From: Terriglobia bacterium
Lineage (GTDB): Bacteria > Acidobacteriota > Terriglobia > Terriglobales > Acidobacteriaceae
Length of the DNA: 64,000 nt
Assembly: GCA_020072585.1 (NCBI GenBank)
Contig: JAIQGL010000022.1
Span: 1-64,000, forward strand
Direction of reading: 5' to 3'
The position numbers and the translations under genes were made by a program. The first letter of the stretch is position 1. The number at the start of each line of letters is the position of its first letter. Below, piece by piece: positions 59,743 through 64,000 of this stretch. The notes beneath the pieces were generated by a model. It was given only the letters and a program-made list of their open reading frames with translations, was not told where the DNA came from and did not search any database.

Positions 59743-60717
59743 ATGAAAAAGCGCCAACTGGGACAATCTGCCATTGCAATAGCTCCGCTGATGCTGGGCG
59801 GCAACGTGTTTGGCTGGACAGCCGACGAAGCAACGTCTTTCAAGATACTGGACGCATTCGTTGCGGCTGGGCTCGATTTCATCGACACGGCGGACAGCTA
59901 CTCCACGTGGGTGCCGGGGCACAAAGGCGGCGAGAGCGAGACGATCATCGGCAACTGGATCAAGCGCAGCGGCAAGCGCCAGAAAGTTGTGATCGCAACC
60001 AAGGTGGGATCGGAGATTCCGGGCGAGGGCAAAGGGCTAAGCAGATCGTGGATCATGCGGCAGGCAGAGGCGTCACTCAAGAGATTGCAGACGGACCATA
60101 TTGATCTGTATCAGTCGCATCGCGACGATCCGGATACGCCGGTGGAAGAAACACTGGAAGCGTACGCGCAGTTGGTGAAGCAGGGCAAGGTGCGGGTGAT
60201 TGGCTGCTCAAACTTCACGGCGGAGCGTACCAGGGATTCACTGGCGGCGAGCCACAAAAACGGCTGGCCGCGTTATGAGAGCCTGCAGCCGCATTACAAC
60301 CTGTATGAGCGGGCAACATATGAAACCAAACTGGAACCGCTGGCGCTGCAAGAAAAGCTGGGAGTGATTCCGTATTATTCGCTGGCCGCTGGATTTCTCA
60401 CCGGCAAGTATCGCTCGCAGGGCGATCTTTCCAAGAGTCCGCGAGGGCAAGGCGTGAAGAAGTTCCTGAACGATCGTGGCTTCCGTATCTTGCAGGCGCT
60501 GGACCAGGTGGCGGAGCGGCGCCAGTCAAAACCGGCGCAGGTGGCCCTGGCGTGGCTGATGGCGCGCGAAAGCATTACGGCGCCGATTGCCAGCGCAACC
60601 AGCGTGGAGCAGTTGAATGAACTGGTCGCTGCGACGCAGCTGAAGTTGAACGAGGCTGACATCAAGCTACTCAATACTGCCAGTGCGTATGAGGAGCAGG
60701 CGGAGCGGATCGCGTAA
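59743..60717 (+). CDS. Aldo/keto reductase
   Basis: 324 aa. NADPH-dependent oxidoreductase of the AKR11/AKR12-like group. LGQSAIAIAPLMLGGNVFGW, GLDFIDTADSYSTWVPGHKG (catalytic Asp and Tyr), VVIATKVGSEIPGEG (Lys), DLYQSHRDDPDTPVEETLEA, VRVIGCSNFTAERTRDSLAA and GVIPYYSLAAGFLTGKYRSQ are visible. ITAPIASATSVEQLNELVAA is the cofactor-end motif. Substrate not deducible. Single gene, with a long intergenic tail. Confidence 0.92.
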   Translation: MKKRQLGQSAIAIAPLMLGGNVFGWTADEATSFKILDAFVAAGLDFIDTADSYSTWVPGHKGGESETIIGNWIKRSGKRQKVVIATKVGSEIPGEGKGLSRSWIMRQAEASLKRLQTDHIDLYQSHRDDPDTPVEETLEAYAQLVKQGKVRVIGCSNFTAERTRDSLAASHKNGWPRYESLQPHYNLYERATYETKLEPLALQEKLGVIPYYSLAAGFLTGKYRSQGDLSKSPRGQGVKKFLNDRGFRILQALDQVAERRQSKPAQVALAWLMARESITAPIASATSVEQLNELVAATQLKLNEADIKLLNTASAYEEQAERIA

Positions 60718-60982
60718 AGGGCTTTTCGCCGCAGATTTTCGCAGATAAACGCAGATCAAGAACAGAAATGGCCGCGAATTTCCGCGAAAGCGCGCGAATC
60801 AAAACGATGAGCGGGCAATCTTGCCGGGGTAGGCTGTCAATTGTCCCTGCCTTGTACCAAAAACATGTACCTGTGTCAGGCAGAGGGTCGTAAAAGACAT
60901 GACCGGTACTGGTGAACTACTTCACTGGTGACTACCAGCAGAGAATCGAGTTAAGATTGGCAGGACATCAACGACTAGCGCG

Positions 60983-61109
60983 GTGCCGGTTTTGCGGCAC
61001 GCGAAGATGTGGGAGCGGCTGACGCCGGATCTGGATCGTTCGACTCCCGGTTACACCGGTCGCTCACAATGACAGGTGGTGGCGTGCCGGTTTTGCGGCA
61101 CGCGAAGAT
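60983..61109. repeat. Duplicated hairpin in the intergenic region before moeA
   Basis: The 26-bp sequence starting GTGCCGGTTTTGCGGCACGC occurs at 60,983-61,008 and again, identically, at 61,084-61,109; each contains the hairpin GTGCCG-GTTTTG-CGGCAC. The 60,718-61,403 gap otherwise contains GCGAAT-type repeats (60,727-60,800), a terminator and the dispersed repeat below, and no gene. Confidence 0.75.
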
Positions 61110-61120
61110 ATATATTAAGG

Positions 61121-61144
61121 CGCAACGGTAAACCGTTGCGTTTT
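61121..61144 (+). terminator. Terminator-like hairpin
   Basis: CGCAACGG-TAAA-CCGTTGCG followed by TTTTGTCATTTT. A perfect eight-bp stem. It lies 400 bp past the aldo/keto reductase, so which transcript it ends is unclear. Confidence 0.55.
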
Positions 61145-61198
61145 GTCATTTTGGGGCTGTAACCCTCTGCCGATGCTCTCAGCCGAAGCGGGGAATGG

Positions 61199-61335
61199 GG
61201 ATCAGTTGGGGATGTTTTAGATAAGGCTTGTGTTTGCAACCCGGGTGTCTGGGGATCGATGGGGAGGAATCGCGTAAGTCTTTTAGAAATGGGGATCAAG
61301 GGAGGGGGGTAGGGGATCCGAAGGGGTACAGACAG
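61199..61335. repeat. Dispersed repeat, copy 2 (inverted relative to copy at 300-450)
   Basis: Reverse complement of the repeat at 300-450: GGGGATCGATGGGGAGGAATCGCG, GTAAGTCTTTTAGAAATGGG, GGTACAGAC. Ends about 70 bp before moeA. Confidence 0.65.
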
Positions 61336-61403
61336 AAGGCGACAGGATGCTCTGCGATGATGTAAATACCGGGCTTAGAGTTCCGGAGATTAGAATCAAG
61401 GCT

Positions 61404-62765
61404 ATGAATACGGCTGCACAGTCCACGGAAGTCCTGAGCTTTGAAGCTGCCTATGAGGTGGTGCGGGAGCACTGCCGCCAGATCCTGCAATCGGGAGAGG
61501 TGCGAAGCGAGGAGGCCCTGCTGCTGCAAGCGCTGGGACGTGTGCTGGCTGAGCCGGTGGTTGCCGACCGGGATTTCCCGCCCTTCCCAAGAGCCACACG
61601 CGATGGCTTTGCGCTTCGCGCCCGGGATTTACAGAGCGGCATGACCACTCTGCGCGTGGTTGGGCAGGTGCGCGCGGGAGACACTTACGATCTTCCTCTG
61701 GCAAGCGGCGAAGCCGTGGAAATCATGACCGGTGCGGCCGTACCCGCAGGGGCGGATACGGTGGTAATGGTGGAGTATACGGAGCGGAAAATCTCAGAGA
61801 CTAACCACAAAGGACACGAAGGAACAGAAAGGGAAAGCAGAGAAGACACGGTCGATGATGACCAGATTCTGGATATATCTGGCGGCGAGAAGAGCGCGAT
61901 CGAAAACAAGAGAGTGGAAGAGCTGGTTGAGATCAAGAGAAGCGCCAGCGCTGGTGAAAACATCGTTCCCGCCGGCGCAGAGGCCAAGGCAGGACAGGAG
62001 CTATTGCCACGCGGAATCCGGCTGGGGCCGGCGCAGATTGCCCTGGCAGCCGCTGCCGGCAAGGCCAGCCTGAAGGTTTGCCGCAAGCCCAGAATAGCCA
62101 TTCTCTCTACCGGCGACGAACTGGTGGAGGTAGTGGAGAAGCCCGGAGCAAGCCAGATCCGCAACAGCAACAGCTATTCACTGGCAGCGCTGGTAGCGAA
62201 ATGCGGAGGCGAGCCGGTACAACTGCCAATTGCTCCCGATGAAGAGAGCAAACTGACGGAGTTGATACAGGAAGGGCTGAAGGCGGACATGCTGCTGCTC
62301 TCCGGCGGTGTGTCGATGGGAAAATTTGATCTGGTGGAGCAGGCGCTCAAGAATCTGGGAGCGCAGTTCTTTTTTACCGGAGCACTGATTCAGCCGGGAA
62401 AACCGATCGTGTTTGGCGAGGTCAACGGCGTGCCTTTCTTTGGGCATCCGGGCAATCCGGTTTCAGTGATGGTGACGTTTGAGTTGTTTGCGCGGCAGAT
62501 GGTGGAGACATTGAGTGGAGCCGAGCCGTCACGGCTGACGTCAGCCAGGGCGAGATTGAAAAAAGATTTCAAGACCAAGACGGGGTTAACCAGGTTTTTA
62601 CCGGCGATGCTGGATGGTGAGTTGTTTGATGCGGAAGTGGAGGTTGTGCCGTGGCAGGGATCGGGCGACATGCTGGCGGCGGCGCGGGCGAACTGTTATC
62701 TTGTGGTGCCTCCGGACCGGGAGAAGCTGGCAAAGGATGAGATGGTGACGGTGGTGATGCGGTAG
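61404..62765 (+). CDS. moeA: Molybdopterin molybdenumtransferase MoeA
   Basis: 453 aa from MNTAAQSTEVLSFEAAYEVV; an earlier in-frame start at 61,347 is outside the family. Inserts Mo into molybdopterin. Motifs: FPPFPRATRDGFALRARDL, VEIMTGAAVPAGADTVVMVE, CRKPRIAILSTGDELVEVVE, GVSMGKFDLVEQAL, PGKPIVFGEVNGVPFFGHPG and NPVSVMVTFELF. The region between the two halves (about residues 132-180) is about 45 residues longer than usual and contains TNHKGHEGTERES, encoded by an ACCACAAAGGACACGAAGG repeat at 61,803-61,825. The frame is preserved. Confidence 0.94.
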   Translation: MNTAAQSTEVLSFEAAYEVVREHCRQILQSGEVRSEEALLLQALGRVLAEPVVADRDFPPFPRATRDGFALRARDLQSGMTTLRVVGQVRAGDTYDLPLASGEAVEIMTGAAVPAGADTVVMVEYTERKISETNHKGHEGTERESREDTVDDDQILDISGGEKSAIENKRVEELVEIKRSASAGENIVPAGAEAKAGQELLPRGIRLGPAQIALAAAAGKASLKVCRKPRIAILSTGDELVEVVEKPGASQIRNSNSYSLAALVAKCGGEPVQLPIAPDEESKLTELIQEGLKADMLLLSGGVSMGKFDLVEQALKNLGAQFFFTGALIQPGKPIVFGEVNGVPFFGHPGNPVSVMVTFELFARQMVETLSGAEPSRLTSARARLKKDFKTKTGLTRFLPAMLDGELFDAEVEVVPWQGSGDMLAAARANCYLVVPPDREKLAKDEMVTVVMR

Positions 62766-62869
62766 CAGGGGCTAAAGTCCCAACACTTCTGTAGAGTCGA
62801 TACGGCACGGCTGAAGCCATGCCCTGATACTTACAGAGGCTAAAGCGCAGAAGCTGAGTCCTTGGTGAG

Positions 62870-62964
62870 AACTCCCTGATGCAGCATGGCAGGTGACGCT
62901 CTGCCGGGATCCTTCGACTTTACCTCACGCCTTACAGCGCTCGGTGTCGCTCAGGATGACAAGG
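62870..62964. repeat. Dispersed trailer repeat, copy 3 (inverted)
   Basis: Reverse complement has GTCATCCTGAG..., GAAGGATCCCGG and GCATCAGGGAGTTCTC in the same order as 888-980 and 1560-1652. Lies in the 311-bp gap between moeA and moaC, which holds no gene. Confidence 0.6.
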
Positions 62965-63076
62965 GTTTAGCGGTATCGTTTGACTGGAAAGAGGGTTGCA
63001 AAGAAAACTGTCACAGTGTTGAAGGAGCAATCGCCAGATAGTTCGATAGGTGTAGAAAGATTTACGATCCAATTAC

Positions 63077-63613
63077 ATGAGTAAAGAAAAACCAAGTCGG
63101 CGGAACGCAAACAGTCACAAATCCTCAAGCAAGCTCTCGCACTATGACGCTGCTGGTCGGGCGACGATGGTGGATGTCTCAGCGAAGGCTACAAGCCGGC
63201 GAGAGGCGGAGGCATCGGCGTTCGTGGAGATGTCCGAGGAAGTGCTACGGGCACTGCCGCAGAATCCAAAAGGGAACCCACTGGAAGTGGCGCGATTTGC
63301 CGGGATTTCCGCGGCCAAGAGAACGAGCGACCTGATACCAATGTGCCATCCGCTGCCCCTCTCCTTCATTGATGTGACTACTGAGGTATGCGAAAATGGC
63401 GTGCAGGTCTACTCCAAAGCCGCCACAACTGCCCAGACCGGAGTGGAGATAGAGGCGCTGATGGCAGCTACCGTCGCCGCGCTCACGGTATATGACATGT
63501 GCAAAGCCCTGGATAAAGGCATTGCCATCCGTGAAATTGTTTTAGAGCGTAAATCAGGCGGGAAGAGCGGAGAGTACCGGCGCGGGCGCTCCACCAAACC
63601 CCTGAAGAAATAG
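63077..63613 (+). CDS. moaC: Cyclic pyranopterin monophosphate synthase MoaC
   Basis: 178 aa. Second step of molybdenum-cofactor synthesis. SHYDAAGRATMVDVSAKATS is the start motif, AAKRTSDLIPMCHPLPLSFI holds the His of the active site, and VEIEALMAATVAALTVYDMC and KALDKGIAIREIVLERKSGG complete the family. The N-terminal about 20 residues (KPSRRNANSHKSSSK) and the final RRGRSTKPLKK are extra and basic. With moeA upstream it indicates that the organism makes Mo/W-enzymes. Confidence 0.95.
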   Translation: MSKEKPSRRNANSHKSSSKLSHYDAAGRATMVDVSAKATSRREAEASAFVEMSEEVLRALPQNPKGNPLEVARFAGISAAKRTSDLIPMCHPLPLSFIDVTTEVCENGVQVYSKAATTAQTGVEIEALMAATVAALTVYDMCKALDKGIAIREIVLERKSGGKSGEYRRGRSTKPLKK

Positions 63614-63618
63614 GTTCC

Positions 63619-64000
63619 ATGCCGAGTAACGTCAAGGTACTGCTGGTCGACGACAATCCCATGATCCTGGAAATGTTGCGGCAGGCCCTTGCCCAGTTCT
63701 CGCAAGTGCAGACGCTCAACGACGCGGCGGATGCGCTGCTCAAGGCGATTGAAGACAAGCCGGACCTGATCATCGCCGACTTCGCCATGAACGGAATGGA
63801 TGGACGGCAGTTGCTGCAAAAGATCAAGAGCCGCAACGCGAGCGCCGGGATCCCCGTGATGCTGATGGCGAGCAAGACTGACATCAACGAGAAATTGAAA
63901 GCGGTCCAGGACACGGTGGAAGATTTCATTGAAAAGCCATTCTTCCTGAAAGAGGCCGCGGCGAAGATCAAGAAGGTGATCGATAAAATCTCCCTGGAGA
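63619..64000 (+). CDS. Response regulator receiver domain protein, truncated by the window end
   Basis: 127 codons with no stop before the window ends. MPSNVKVLLVDDNPMILEML has the acidic pair Asp-Asp at about 11-12, LIIADFAMNGMDG the phospho-acceptor Asp (about 53), VMLMASKTD the Ser switch, and DFIEKPFFLKE the conserved Lys. Whether an output domain follows cannot be told. It starts five bases after moaC. Confidence 0.85.
   Translation, partial: MPSNVKVLLVDDNPMILEMLRQALAQFSQVQTLNDAADALLKAIEDKPDLIIADFAMNGMDGRQLLQKIKSRNASAGIPVMLMASKTDINEKLKAVQDTVEDFIEKPFFLKEAAAKIKKVIDKISLE

Overview
The window reads as a stretch of chromosome from a diderm, aerobic-type heterotroph, most likely an Acidobacteriota (Terriglobia-like) bacterium. 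This is inferred from the combination of LptD, TonB/ExbB/ExbD and SurA-like outer-envelope genes, the DUF3052, DUF3606 and NTF2-fold-immunity proteins, the many carboxypeptidase-regulatory or TonB-domain secreted proteins, and the abundance of short dispersed intergenic palindromes. No rRNA, tRNA or CRISPR array was found. Base composition was judged by eye only: moderately GC-rich throughout, visibly more A/T-rich inside the mobile element at 33.9-37.5 kb.

Layout. 0-3.1 kb is a decayed accessory region: two tandem remnants of a quinone-oxidoreductase 3' end embedded in dispersed repeats, then a coiled-coil protein, a frameshifted HigB-type toxin with its HigA antitoxin, and a DUF3606 protein. 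3.1-9 kb: small unknown genes, rpmB, two paralogous outer-membrane beta-barrels, ridA and the (p)ppGpp enzyme rel. 9-15.6 kb: secreted hydrolase, gltX, a CPA2 antiporter, and a zinc-ribbon/RDD membrane protein. 15.6-21.6 kb: envelope biogenesis and folding (lptD, larE, a DsbA-like thioredoxin, a SurA-like PPIase lipoprotein). 21.6-31.9 kb, all on the minus strand: biotin carboxylase plus biotin carrier, a TPR lipoprotein, two exbD, exbB, tonB, then secF-secD-yajC-tgt. Together these last two groups make the inner-membrane machinery that energises transport and exports proteins.

33,921-37,501 is a complete IS1-family insertion element with 21-bp terminal inverted repeats and an 8-bp target duplication (CAATCGGC). 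Besides its transposase it carries several passenger genes, the largest being a 522-aa AAA/ABC-type ATPase with a TOPRIM-like C-terminus, resembling OLD-family nucleases and so a plausible phage-defence cargo. It sits just upstream of the hslV promoter. This is the most interesting object in the window.

37.5-64 kb is mostly housekeeping: hslV, DUF3052, hslU, gamma-glutamyltransferase, a TIM-barrel isomerase, asnS, arginase, ddl, a secreted subtilase with SIVWG repeats, efp, acyP, apt, isoaspartyl peptidase, an aldo/keto reductase, moeA, moaC, and a response regulator cut by the window end. A recurring theme is invasion by small repeats: five copies of one palindromic intergenic element (one supplies the C-terminus of a gene, one abuts a start codon), repeat-derived in-frame insertions in tgt and moeA, and duplicated, decaying gene fragments (quinone oxidoreductase, ddl 3' end, DUF2569 paralogue).
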